From Isoetes taiwanensis (Eukaryota; Streptophyta; Lycopodiopsida; Isoetales; Isoetaceae), in assembly GCA_021234155.1 (NCBI GenBank), contig JAJEKV010000005.1:7744216-7808215 (forward strand): DNA of 64,000 nucleotides. Reading direction: 5' to 3'. Shown one piece after another: positions 31,483-43,570 of the stretch. Each line of letters starts with the position of its first letter. Positions within the stretch are counted from its first letter, which is position 1. A program made the position numbers and the translations under genes. The notes under the pieces were generated by a model, which made no database searches, was not told the origin of the DNA, and saw only the letters and a program-made list of their open reading frames with translations.

Positions 31483-31660
31483 AATCCGGATGACACCAAC
31501 CGTGCCTTGGTGGCTTCTTTGGAAGAAAGGTGATTAAGCGTTGGGGGAGATAGACACATCCTCGGATGAATTGAAAGAAGGGTGGTTGCCTAAAACTAGG
31601 TGGAAGACCTTAGCGGTCTTTGAGGATGTTGATGACAAATGTAAGTAGCATTCATAAAGC
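31483..31660 (+). repeat. about 178-bp duplication of host gene beside the copia 3' LTR
   Basis: Repeats 17766-17942 (GATGACACCAACCGTGCC, through GGTGGAAGACCTTAGC, to CATTC-AAGCAAT) on the far side of the copia element. A normal copia insertion would duplicate about 5 bp. The remainder of the host gene continues directly after it. Confidence 0.8.
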
Positions 31661-32130
31661 AATATGCTCCTCCTCCTTACCGACAAACACTATGTTGGTC
31701 CTAAGAACAATAGGCCAAAGTTTCTAGGCATGGATGCTTATGAACCTTCCACTGACTTGGAATGCCACCAATTTGTGGTAGTAAAGCCCGGCAGATTTAG
31801 ATACATAACCCGGTGTGGTTGGGGTTCACTATCTCTACGATATTTTGCAAAGAAAGAAGGTAATATTAACTTCAACCATGTGCGGGTGGAATGGTGGTGT
31901 CCGGTGCATCGGTTGACCAGCGTGTCGGATAAAAAAAAGGTACTTTCAGTTGTTGGACAAAGAGATGGAGGAGAAATCCAGTGATCACGATCTTTGGCTA
32001 GACTATGAAGAAGTGTTTTGTACTCATGGACTCCAAACACTATTCCAGCTAGAAATCACGAGAATTACAATACCTCGGGGATGTCGGGAAGAAGGCTATG
32101 ATATCATTGGGGGTGCTTGAAGAAAGTTGA
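31661..32130 (+). pseudogene. transposase-like gene, distal part after the copia insertion
   Basis: Open from 31664 (LLLLTDKHYVGPKNNRPKFLG) through LECHQFVVVKPGRFRYITRC and a Trp-rich EWWCPVH block, then a frame change near 31925-31940 into LLDKEMEEKSSDHDLW and FCTHGLQTLFQLEI. It continues the gene interrupted by the copia element; it sits right after the duplicated 178 bp. It may be the C-terminal region of the transposase-like protein. No known fold is recognised. Confidence 0.5.
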
Positions 32131-32330
32131 ATAACTATGTAAATTTTTTGTTATCACGTTTTATGATATGGTGCTATATTGTGAAATATTGACTATTTTG
32201 TAAATAACATGATATTACGTTTTCATAATGTGTGAATTTGAATATGCTACTAAAACATGCAATATGAAATTTGTCCCAAAATTAAGACATAAACCCAATT
32301 TAATTGAATGATGGTTAAGTGGCCGATGGG
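32131..32330. other. AT-rich spacer
   Basis: 3' flank of the transposase-like gene; no feature seen. Confidence 0.4.
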
Positions 32331-34600
32331 AGGCGAGAGGTTATGGATATTAGTAAGTATGACCTTATAGTAGGAATGGAGTTTCTAAAAAGCCATTAAA
32401 GCGATGATCGGCTACTTGGCGCAGAGATCTCCATGGCGGCGCCGGACGACATGCATTTATAATAAAAGGTAAGAAGGTAGCTTCTCCTATGCGATGCATT
32501 TCTATGAAGCGACTAAGAAAAAGTATAGTAAGGAATAAGGTGGAATATATTTTTTGAGGTTAGAGGCAATTGAACCAGCTAAAGAGAAGGGAAGTGACTT
32601 AAGTGGGAATCGGTTGCCCAAGCCCGATAAACAAAGACTCATTAGGGAGTTCAATGGCGTATTTTTAGGATCAAATCAAATTCAGCTACCACCTTATAGA
32701 GTGTGCGGAGTGTGAAATCACACTAGCTCGGATGCTAAGCCTACCAGCAAGGCATCTTATGGTATGAGCACCCGTGATTGAGCTCAAGAAGCGTGCGAGG
32801 AATTGCTTGACCTTGGATTCACTAGAGCAAGCGTGTCTCCTTTTGGAGCACCCATACTCTTCGTATTTGGAGGCATTATTTGCTTGGAAGGAAATTCCGG
32901 TTAAATCACGATCACGAGTCTCCAATACATTTTTACCCAACCACTCCTCAATCTAAGGCAAAGGAGGTGGATGGAATTCCTCGAAGAGTATGATTTGAGA
33001 TTGCTTATAAGCGGATAAGTTGAATGTGGTTCTTTGATGCTCTCTCTAGAAGACCCCTTGAGGCGAGAACACATTGTAATGCCATATCAACTCTTTTCGG
33101 TGGGTATGGCAAAGAAAATTGAGGAGACATTGCCATCGATGGTGATTTCAAGGAGGTATAGGCAAGCCTCTCTAAGGAGGCTAGAAACGGATAAGGAAAG
33201 GGAAGCCTTCAAACATTATAGGAAGGAAGGCAACTTTGTTGTACCATAAAGATAAGTTGTGTGTGCCCGAATCGTCGGTAAGTGAAGTTAATTCTTCATG
33301 ACACACACAACAGCCCAATAGCATGGCATGCGGGGTTTATGAAGACGTATTTCAAGATTCGAAGTAGCTATTTCTGGCCGAGAATGAAGAAACAAATAGC
33401 CAGATACATTTGGAATGTCAATTGTGCCAGCAGACCAAGGCAGAGCAGCTTCGAATTCTAAGAGCCTTGGAACCTTTAGCAGTCTTAGAATGCAAAGTGG
33501 GAAGTGGTAAGCATGGATTTTATTCTGGGACTTCCTAGGACTCTTCGAGGCAAAGATGCACTAATGGTGGTCGTAGATAAATTATCTAAGATGGCACACT
33601 TCGTGCCTTGCAGAACTACGGACACAGCCTTAGACACTGCCGTTCTATTTGTAAAGGAGATTTTCAAACTCCACGGCATGCCTCGAGAGATAATATCAGA
33701 CAAAGATTCCAAGTTTATGAGTGCATTTTGGCAAGATCTTTTTGCCACGATCCAGACCAAGCTCTTGATGAGCACGGCCTACCATCCTCAGACGGATGGC
33801 CGACGGAGCGCACGAATCGCATCATCGAAGATATGCTCAGAAGTTATGTGTGGAATAAGCAATCCAAGTGGGATGATTTCATCCACTTGGTAGAATTCGC
33901 CTACAACAGTACGAAGCATGAGTCATCGCAGATGTCTCCCTTTATGATCAATTATGGGTACCAGTGCATAACCCCGGATACTTGACACAATCCCGTGTCA
34001 AAGGTAGAAATATCCCCAACAAATGCTAGAAGATATCGGCGGCTGGTTGAAGAAGTAAGGGGTACCTATTAGCGGCAAGAAATCGGCAAAGTGTGTGGCC
34101 AAGCGAGCCTGGGACCGTAAGGGAGTTCAAGGTAAGCGGACGGTGGTTGAAGATCAAGATGAAGCAAGCTAAGCCGCATAGGGGGGTGCAAAAGCTTGCC
34201 CCTAGGTGGGCGGACTTTTTTTTAAGATTTTGGAGAAAGTAGGCTCTCAAGCTTACAAGTTGGATCTCCGGCGCACCTCAAAGTCCACAAGGTCTTCCAT
34301 GTGAGTTTATTAAAGGCACAACCCAAACCACGGGAGGTTTTAGATACTCCAACCTTGTTGGAAATGGCCGGAGGAACAAGTTGAAATTGTTTTTGAATTG
34401 CTTCTTGATAAGTCATTCAAAGAAGACTAGGAGGTCTCGGTTCCTCCGGTATTTAGTCAAGTGGAAACACTTGCGAGTGAAAAAAGCGACATGGGTATTG
34501 AAGCGGATTTGGAGAAGCAATACTCGGACTTCATGAAGGAATTTGATGGGCGATCGTCTCCGAAAACAGTGGACCCGACTTACCCGGGGAGTATGTTTCT
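32331..34600 (+). pseudogene. Ty3/gypsy (chromovirus-like) pol remnant 1
   Basis: RT N-terminal sequence near 32570-32870 (LPPYRV, a LDLGFTRASVSPFGAPILFV block) is followed, at about 32905, by RNase H-end sequence ([13 protein letters not shown]). The catalytic YxDD part is absent: an internal deletion. Integrase follows: zinc-finger region, TYFKIRSSYFWPRMKKQIAR, then the core from 33504 (MDFILGLPRT, ISDKDSKFMSAFW, TAYHPQTDG, TERTNRIIEDML) with the D,D,E residues, in two frames. A chromodomain-like tail lies at 34430-34560. The gene is non-functional. Confidence 0.8.
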
Positions 34601-37600
34601 TAGTTAGCCTTAGCTGCGGGATGCATTCTAGCTAGTGGAATGCATATGCGGAGAATCTTGGAATGTGTGGCGATGATGAGATCGCCTTTAAGGCATTCTC
34701 TAGGCCAACATGCACCAAGAGGTGCACATGACCAATAGGGTCATGCGAGAGAGGAAGTGAGGCATGGTGGGCGATGATGGGACATCTGTCGGATGCTCTC
34801 TATGCCACGATGCAGGGCTCGCACACCTGACTGTTGAAGGTTTTCCTGGACAAAACCCTCAACCTCAAGGGTATAGGACCTCCAGGTTGCTATAGGCAAC
34901 CACTCTGTAAAGAATTCTGCAAATACTATGCTCAAGAACCCAAATATATCTGTTTCCCTAAACAGAAAAAAACCAATCACAGCAAAAAACTTGCCCTGGG
35001 ACAATCTTTGAAAGTTTTTCTACACATCCAGTCCACAAAGCTTCTAAACAATATGCTTGATTAGTATACCAAGGTCTATTTGCAAATTCCTTAGGCTTCT
35101 CTATGGAATTGAGCTTACTGACCAAGTCAATTTTGAGTCAATATCCCAACCCGAGAGCTTGTTTTGCCAACTCTTGAGATCGAACCTTTTTCTAGTTTTG
35201 ACAAAGCCGATTTAACCTCTAATGACTCTGCCCAGTTAAGTGCATACACATCACAAGAGCAATTTGCAGCCATTTTTGTGGGAATAAATTGTTTATCGGC
35301 TATCTGATTTTGATTCAAGAATGAGCAGACGGATGGTTTCGGGGGTATGTTTTAATGATTTTTTTCCTTGGGATGGTGCTAACTTCTGAGAGACCCTATG
35401 GTGCAAAGAAAACTAACTTTCGAGATATTGTTAATAATCTCTATCTTACTGTGTTTTATGGATTTTTAGCATAAAGGAATAAGAATTCACTGCGATAAAT
35501 AACAATAGTACTTACCAAGGTCGGATTTTCTCTCATTTGATTATCACATAGAAGGTAAACATCAATTCCCAAGCTCACGATCTTGGCACGCAGGATCAAA
35601 ATAATCATAAGAAGGTAAACAATCGGGTTTTGCATCAAATTCAAATAAACTTCATGCAAGGTAGGCCATTCTTAAGCTAAATACTTCCAAATCCGGTACA
35701 TAGAGTAGCTCGGGCGTCAATTTAGCATAGAAGCCGGCGACTGTTTTTGAAACATATCCCCTTTTATTTTCTTATTTAGGCACATTCTTGGCATCGAGGT
35801 TGTTTGGTTTTGGCTTATGTGTGTTGTGATGTTTCTTGAAGCATAAGGATACAAAAAGAGATGTTCAAGCTCATGATTATCGAGTCAGATCCACGGAGGG
35901 GTGGGATCTTGGCACGACCCTTTAGGTCAATCGAATTTGGCGGAGGAACAATATCCCACAGGCCTTCTTGAAAATTAATCCCGAGAACAGCGTGGCGCAT
36001 GGAGATTGGATGAAATCATACCTAGGCCAAGGGTTCATAGAAAATAATTGCTATCACACATTTTTCTTTCTAAATGGCATGACCTTGGAGCTTGGACACG
36101 TGGTAAATGTAGGGTATGTGTAAGCAACCAAAGGTGGCGTGGCGGTGAGGACTTGGCATATGGTGACTTGGCGAGATTTTTCCTCTAGTCAAAACCTTGT
36201 GAGATGAAAGGAGGAATATGATGTGTGAAAGAAGGAATATGATGTGTGATGAGGTGGCTTAACTTTGGTGGGGTGGATGATGATATGGCATGGTGACATG
36301 GCAAAAATCTTTCTCTAGTCAACAACTTGTGTGAGATGGAAAACAAAATGTTAGATGACATGTATGGTGAGGTGGCATTTTAGTGAGGTGGATGGTGATG
36401 TGGCACAATTATATGCACTTTGGGTATACAACCTTGATAATGCTTAAGCCAAATTTGCCCAAATAACTTTGCAATGGAGATGAGTGTTTGAAAAACAAAA
36501 ATGGTGGATGACATGTATGGTGAGGTGGCATGTTTGGTGAGGTGGATGATGATATGGCATAATTATATGCACTTTTGGCCTGAAATCTTAATAATGCTTA
36601 GATCAAACTTGCCCAATTGACTTTGTAATGGGAATGAGTGTTTTCTCTCTCCCTTTTGCTTTAGAGAGTGTGCCCTATTGGCCATCAATATGCCAATTCA
36701 ATAAGGATTTAAGGAAATAGTGGATGTGTGATGGAGTGTATGTTGTTCTTGACTAGGAGATAGATTAGGCCATTTTGGATTTGAGTAATGGTGAGTAAAA
36801 AGAGGCAATTGGGTCAAGGAGTTCCTCAAGGTATAGATCATGCCAAAGAACTTGAATAAATATCTTACTTCTTAGGGGTCTTCCAATCTTGATCTTGCCA
36901 TAAAAGCTTCCTTATGTTTACCTTGCACTACATTTTGACCTTCAATCCTTCTTTGCAATACTTCAAATGAGAGTCCTTGCTTGGTTCTTCAACTTGAGGT
37001 TTCTTGAATTGTCTTGAGGATCAGACTTGGTATATGCACATTTTTCACAAATTGTTAGCCATCAATGAGAAATGTCAATTGCTCTTCTATCTTTGCCAAA
37101 TTGTGGCACGATATAGGGAGGTCATGGTGAAGGTTAAAGTGATCATCTTGCGATGATGGGATCGTGAGGCGTTCCCTAGCTTGAAACCCTTGGGGCATGA
37201 TGCCTTTGGGAGTACTCGACGCGGGTGCAGAGTACAAGGTAGCACTTGATCATGGGCAATGATCATGGGATCATCCTAAATGGTCCTTAAGCTGAAATCC
37301 GAAAGGGCCATGATCGAGTGCAAGGTAGTAGGGTAACCTTGAGCTAATAGTTCGGCTCAAGGAGGTAGGTAAGGGGGGTGGTCCCCTAAAACCACAAATT
37401 TATTAACTAAACTAGCGTAATGTGCTATTAGATGCGGGCAAGTGAGAAGCGAGCATCGGGAGGCGCATTACGAGAAGATGGGGAACCATGATTTAGATTT
37501 AAATTATGAACCCTAACAACTCTTATAGTAATGTTTTGATTTATTATAGGGAGTAACCTTGTTAAGGCTATATAATTTTGTATAGGTACAAATATAGCCT

Positions 37601-37724
37601 AAATTTTGACAATCAATTGTTTAATAGGAAGTTGATCAATTAAGTTAAATTGAAGTTGCATACTTATGTTGTTTTGCGGGGATAGTGTAGGTTAAATCAC
37701 CTTAGCGCCCAATCTTGAGGGGCG
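34601..37724. other. 3' region of gypsy 1, no clear gene
   Basis: Short ORFs only. A stretch at 34834-35060 reads like protein (GCYRQPLCKEFCKYYAQEP) and 35127-35320 gives weak coding-like sequence, but no family is recognised. It contains the 36.1-36.6 kb repeat and ends at a polypurine tract near 37735-37747. Confidence 0.4.
36100..36610 (+). repeat. degenerate tandem repeat, about 4 units of 120-130 bp
   Basis: Units recur at about 36100, 36240, 36350 and 36480, built on GGTGAGGTGGCAT, GATGATATGGCA or GGTGATGTGGCA and TGGCACAATTATATGCACTTT-like words, the last two units being the closest. Confidence 0.6.
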
Positions 37725-37734
37725 ACATTGTCCT

Positions 37735-38400
37735 AAGGGGGAAGAATGTGGCGTTCGGGGGAATATCGCCATAAATCATTATATTCTGGACCCGTCACTA
37801 TACAAGTCTACCTTTGTAGCCTTGTATACCTTAGAAAGTGGTAATGGGTGTATATCTAAGTTAAATGCTTAACTTAGATAACCTTAGGATAAGGCCCATT
37901 TCCACATGGCCTTATCGTATTAGGCAAAACCATACCCGGCCCCACCCCATTGGTGCCATGTGGCATCCCATATGGACCCTAACCTATATTGGCCATAGAC
38001 CTCTTTTCACGACCCTAGCACTGAACACTCATCCTTTTCGAAACCCCGTTTGAGCATGGATCGTCGTAGCATAGCACAGTGTAGCAGCCCACAGGCTATC
38101 GCCACGATCTTGGAGAGAACGCGGCCGACCCGTCAAGAGGAGCATGGAGGCGCCAGGGATTGGGAGGGAGTGCTTCGGGCGGTGGGTGGAGTAGAGTTCA
38201 TAGTAGTTCACTTGGAAGTTAGCACTCGGGATGGGTTTTGTATGTTGTATCTAGAGTAGAGCCATCCTAGAACCCTTGTTGAACATCTTGAACTCTAATC
38301 AAGGAACCCTAGCGTAAGTTAGATATCCTATTGTTTAAATTTTGGTTTTCGAGGGTTAAAAACTTTTGGAATTTTTCTTGATTTGATTTCCTAAGGTTTT
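37735..38400 (+). repeat. gypsy 1 polypurine tract and 3' LTR (end uncertain)
   Basis: AAGGGGGAAGAA immediately followed by TGTGGCG at 37748, a typical chromovirus polypurine/LTR junction. The right border of the LTR is not visible to me. No matching 5' LTR is seen in the window. Confidence 0.6.
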
Positions 38401-38574
38401 GATGGTTTTGGTGGCGGGAAAACAATTCGATTTGCCAAAAATCGGATGTCTTTCTTTCCTATGATTTTTCGACATTTTTGCTTGCCCTTATCCGTTCCAA
38501 AGCGAATTTGTTTCCCTTTAAACGCTGCATCACGGCATGCATGCCACGATTTCTCAAGAGCTCGGCCTTAGATT

Positions 38575-39191
38575 TTGTTGAAAAAATCCATCACGGTAGC
38601 CACATTGCACGCGGACACCGCGAGTCTATACTTGCTGCATGAGGCCCCAGCCCAGCCCGCGGTGTCCAGAAGGGGGATCCACAAAGGAAGGCGCGGCGGG
38701 TCAAAGCTCCTCAAGAAGCGAAGACCCAAAGGTAGGACCACGGCGGGCCACTACTTGTCTATTATACGGCCGGCAGGGCTGGCTCAGTTCTGTTGAGTGC
38801 CCAAGTAGTGGAGCCGCAGCGTTGTCATGATGAGGATCGGATTCAGGCCATAAGAGCCTCCATGTTCCCTATATATTTGTAGCATTTTTGCTCCTTCGGG
38901 GGGTTGAGTGTTCTTTTGTGTCACTCTGGGCGGACATCTTTGGTGCGCTGTTAATAAGCTCTTTTGAGCCTTCATTGTACACTTGTTTTGATCAATGGAT
39001 TCTTGTGTTCTCCACAAGTGTCTTGTGTGTTTCATTGTGTATTGCAATTCTTTGTTTTATCGAGTTTTTCTTGTTCTTTTTCCTCTGTTAGCAAAAATCC
39101 CGCGTGACAAAGAGTGTCACCGGATTTTTGCTTGGGACTTCAAGGATCTCCACGAGATCATCCCTCGGCGATCCGGGCGGGACCCCAAACC
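38575..39191 (+). repeat. tentative 5' LTR of gypsy 2
   Basis: Starts TGTTGAAAAAATCC and precedes a tRNA-Asp-type primer site. The end is uncertain by a few bases, and the partner LTR is not in the window. Confidence 0.5.
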
Positions 39192-39208
39192 TTTGGCGCT
39201 GTTGCGGG
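39192..39208 (+). other. gypsy 2 primer-binding site (Asp tRNA type)
   Basis: TTTGGCGCTGTTGCGGG resembles the TGGCGCCGTTGCCGG primer site of plant Athila/Tat-type Ty3/gypsy elements. Confidence 0.7.
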
Positions 39209-39238
39209 CTCCCCACTTCTGAAAGCTGTATTGATACC

Positions 39239-41180
39239 ATGTTCAATCCCTTCTTTACTCCCGGCGATATTCAACACCGGATGGAGTCAAGGCAGCGTCG
39301 CCATGAGCTGCGCGGCGCCTCCGCCGAATATGTCCACATACACTCAGTTCGATTGTCTCTTCTCGGGTTAATGCGAGGCGCCAATCGTTCCACCTACACC
39401 CGCGACAACTTTCCAGACCGGCCTCCCACGTGGAAGGTAAGCCATTGTCCAGTTCCACATTAAGCCACATCATGCGAGGAGGCTGCAACCACATTGCCCT
39501 TTGAATTTACTCCACGGAATCCCCAACTCAAGATCGGCGGAACCACCGCCGATTTTCTACTGGAACATCGCAAAATGTTTTTCTCTATTGGTAATCTTTC
39601 TTTAGGAACTTCCGGTACCACCTTCCACCTTTATCAATTCCCTACCGATACATTCCCTTAACTGTTCCCCACACCTTTGTTCATGCACATCACAACCTTT
39701 GTTCCCCTACAAGCTGCTTGATTACCTCTTTTTACTAATCTCACACAACCTATGCGGGTTTCGGTACCTGTCGGCAACCAACACCCTCTTGTCTTTTCTT
39801 TTCCACAAATGCAAACACCCATTCATCGCGTAGACTCCTACACATGCTTTAAAACTCCAATATCCACTCTTTGGAAATGATAAAGGTAAACACATAGACC
39901 CGAGTGCTCGGGGCTCACATGGATGAATTTGTCACTTACGGATCTCAATGGTCACTCCGGTCAAAACTAAAATTCCACATCTTTTCAGCGACCACTGCGT
40001 GGAGCACCCCACGAATGGCTGATGGCAAACAAAAGCCACTTTGGAAACAAGATTGGATACACATGAAGACCTCTTTTTCTTTCCCATTCACGGCACCCTT
40101 GCGGATGATCAACAAGCTGGCGAGCGACCTCAACACACTCAAGCGGAACCGGAGAATGCGCGGAGACTTTCTGCCACCATTGCGGATCTTAGTCAACAAG
40201 TTGAAGGAATTTCCAACCCAAAGCCAAATTCTAGTGTGGTTTCTTCAAGGCTTACCCTCTCACATCCGATTTATGGTGAGTATTTGCCCCAAGACATTAC
40301 AAAAGCCATTGAATTAGTCAATCACTCTGTTCATGTTTCCTCAGCGGTGATCAAGCCACGATACTCCCATTTCCCTCGGCTACACCCGCGCACCTCGCCG
40401 CCTCCACGGCGGTTCCCCAAAAATAACATTTGGTGTACTATTTGCGATTACTCGGGACATCGTCGGCGAATAAGTGTAACTCACGTGGATAGCATGATCC
40501 ATTGCAAAAGCGGCTGCAACATGCGAGAACCACCCCTTGAAGAATGTACAAATCCACGACCAAATCCATTATCGACATCGTCTTGTTCACCAAGTGCAGA
40601 AGGTACCCGCAAACTCAACCCACGGGACCACGAGGCACGGCCGAGGCAACAACAACAACCCGGCAACAGCAGCAACCACCTGGACCTCCTCGTTCCACTT
40701 TTTGATCAAGCAAGTCCCAATGTTTCAAAGCTGTGACCAATGGGGTCATCGGTCACGCATTGTCTCAACTTCCTCAAGTTCAAATACAAATTCACGGCAC
40801 CAATCAAACCCGACAGCGGTCGTCTTACACCTTTTCAAGTATGGGAAGCCAAGGAAGGCAAGGCCCGCCCGATTCTCAAAGCGGCCACCACATTTTTGTA
40901 ACAACAACCACGCCAGCAACAAACAACTCAAAAACAATTGGATGATCAACTCCAAGAAAAATTTACCATGCAATCAACACCCGACCTTGAATCCTCCAAG
41001 CTGGATTGAGGTTCTCCCTCATTCCCCACGCCATAAGCACCCGTGCACCAAGTTTTTACGGCCGATTACGTACCAGGTGGCCATCAACCAAAATGCATTT
41101 CATTTTGCACCCAATCGGATCAACTACTTCCTCATGTTTCAACCTAAACTTGCCAAAGTGCAGCTTCAACTCATGTGAGG
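39239..41180 (+). pseudogene. gypsy 2 gag region
   Basis: Met at 39239 (MFNPFFTPGDIQHRMESR) opens a gag-like frame that soon breaks; later fragments are in other frames, including DITKAIELVNHSVHVSS and PKNNIWCTICDYSGH (about 40415), the start of a zinc-knuckle-like motif. A Gln/Asn/Ser/Thr-rich region extends to about 41180. Decayed, not expressed as one protein. Confidence 0.6.
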
Positions 41181-41499
41181 CGTCACGAAGGTAAGGCACT
41201 CAAGTCATCAATGCTACCACCGCGATCAGACCCACGACCACGAATGCCACGACATCTGCAACACCACCACTCAAGCATTGCTGCTGGAAGTCGACCTCCT
41301 CAACAATGTAGCGACATCTATTCTTTGAGCAACAACAACCCACGGATCCACCACAACTACACGCAATCCCTCACGAACTTCAACAAGAACTTTAAAATCA
41401 AAATTCCTCCTCGATTGCTTGACTATCCATCCAACTATAAATGTCATTTCACAGCACAAATTTACAAAGCACAGTATTACACAATTTAATGCGATCGCC

Positions 41500-43570
41500 A
41501 CATCAACACCGGTGCATGCACCACGTGGGCCAAAAACATTCACCATGTTGGATCGATGGTGGCGGCGCGGTCAATCTTATTGAGATAATCTCGGGGCGAC
41601 AATTGGGCATAAGGGCTCCATACTGCCTTATGACATCAAGCTTGCGAATGGCCATATCCACTGCGACCACAGGGTTACACAGCCAATACCAGTCAATATT
41701 GGAGATCTACAATTTACCATGGAATTCGGTGTTTGGAGGCGGGGAGAAGATCAGGGAGATTATGAAATGTTAGTAGGGCGACCCTTTTTGAGACAAGCTA
41801 AAAGCATTCACTCTTTGGGCCCGGATCAACTTGTTATCACGGATGGCAAGCTCAGCGCCACGATGGATCACGACCACGGGCGGATCATTTACGTGAATCC
41901 ATATTTGAATCGGAATGTTGACTCACGAACAAGTTTGCAACACCTATCGATTTACAAGCCAAGGGTTTGCCACTCCGCGGCTTACCCGAGAATACAATCA
42001 ACCATGGGAAGACATGGATATTGATAAGGCATAGCAGCGTTGGTTGACCCCTATTTGACACCTTGTAACAAGCGTCACATTGGTTCCACATGAGGAGCGG
42101 TACCCCCAGCTCCTCCTCCTCGTTCCGGGGCGACACCACCAACTCCTAGTGGCATGCCACTATTTTTCAAAATTGGTCAACATGAACATCATCAATGGGT
42201 ACTCTGTGAGCCGACCCACCTTTGTTCGGGATGATCAAGTCATTCCACACATTCAAACTCCTGCGGTAGACATAATTGATATTGGAACAAATCAACCAAT
42301 CCGATTGGCGACCTCCGCGCGGACCGAGGGAGCAAGCCATTGCGCTATTCAAAGCGTTTCAAGCACATCTTTGCTTGGAGCTACAAAAAGACCTCAGAGG
42401 TATCAAAGAAAAAATTGGGACAACTCTCGATTCCCACCAAGCCAGATGCTAGACCCATCCCCAGCAGCGGCATGTACCGGCTTAACCCAAACTCACAGTG
42501 AAAGGTTAAAGCGAAATTGACAAGCTTTTGGACATTTGGACTTATCTCGAGGTCAAACATTGAATGGGTAAGTCCCTTGTTATTGCCCTCAAACATAATG
42601 GAAAAATTCGGCGTTTGTGTGGATTATAGAAAACTCAATCAAGCCCGCGGAAAGGGATCATTTCCCTCTCCTTCACGGATCAAGTGTTGGAAGATGTAGC
42701 GAGCCACGAGATGTACTCCTTCATGGACGGCTTCTAGGTTATAATCAAATATCCATTCGAGAAGAAGATCAACTAAAGACTACCTTCACTACTCCATAGG
42801 GTACCTTTGCTTACAAAAGTCGTTTCCTTTTGGATTATCCAAACTCACCATCCACATTTCAGCGCATTATGCTTCTTTGTTTTTCAAAGAGTACATGCAA
42901 GTTCATCCCCGCTACCAAGTCTTCGGGATGACTTCTCCACTTACACCCACACGTTATGGACCATTTGGTAAAACTTGAACTAGTTTTCAACGGCTGCGAT
43001 GAATGCGGAATTAGCCTCAATCCAGGAAAAGTGCACCTTCATTGTCACCCTGGGTGTATTACGGGACATGTCGTGAGTCGACACGGCATTACAACCGACC
43101 GACCAAAATCAGGCTGTGTCGCCAGAGCATATCCACTGCGAACATCAAGGACACCGTTCCTTTCTTGGCAAAGTCAACTTCTATACCACCTTTATTCCAG
43201 AATTACCGTGAAACTGTAGATCAATTCCTGAAAGCCCATTTTAAAAATCCATACACATGGACTTGGACATCGATGCAAATCAAGCTTTTAAAGAACTCAA
43301 AAGTCAAGCTCACGAAGCCCACATTGCTGTAGTACCACCTCAATGGGACAAACCATTCCATGTCCATGTTGATGTTTGAGGGCTTTGCGATTGGAGCATT
43401 TTCTAGCTCAAAAGTATGCGCAAATCGGGACAAGCCCCATCAGTCGCCCGGCAGAAAAACTCAATCTGCTTGGCGCAACTGTCCCGGCCACGAGAAGCCC
43501 TTGGCCTTATGCTTTTGTGTACAGCAGCTTTCCGACACTATCTTCTTGGTAGTCAGTAGCTTTTATGTGG
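41500..43570 (+). pseudogene. gypsy 2 protease, reverse transcriptase and RNase H start
   Basis: A protease-to-RT linker block (YEMLVGRPFLRQAKSIHSLG, TDGKLSATMDHDHGRIIYVNP) at 41719-41920, RT fragments at 42590-43210 (FGVCVDYRKLNQA; SREEDQLKTTF-like; later DHLVKLELVF and GHVVSRHGI), then NQAFKELKSQAHEA and PFHVHVDV leading into RNase H near 43370. The element is cut off near 43570 where the copy of the 7-27 kb segment begins; no integrase or 3' LTR is present. Confidence 0.7.

Noticed and set aside
34741-35320. Possible host gene exons
   Set aside because: Protein-like stretches on both strands but no recognisable domain, no clear splice sites, and poor sequence quality around them.
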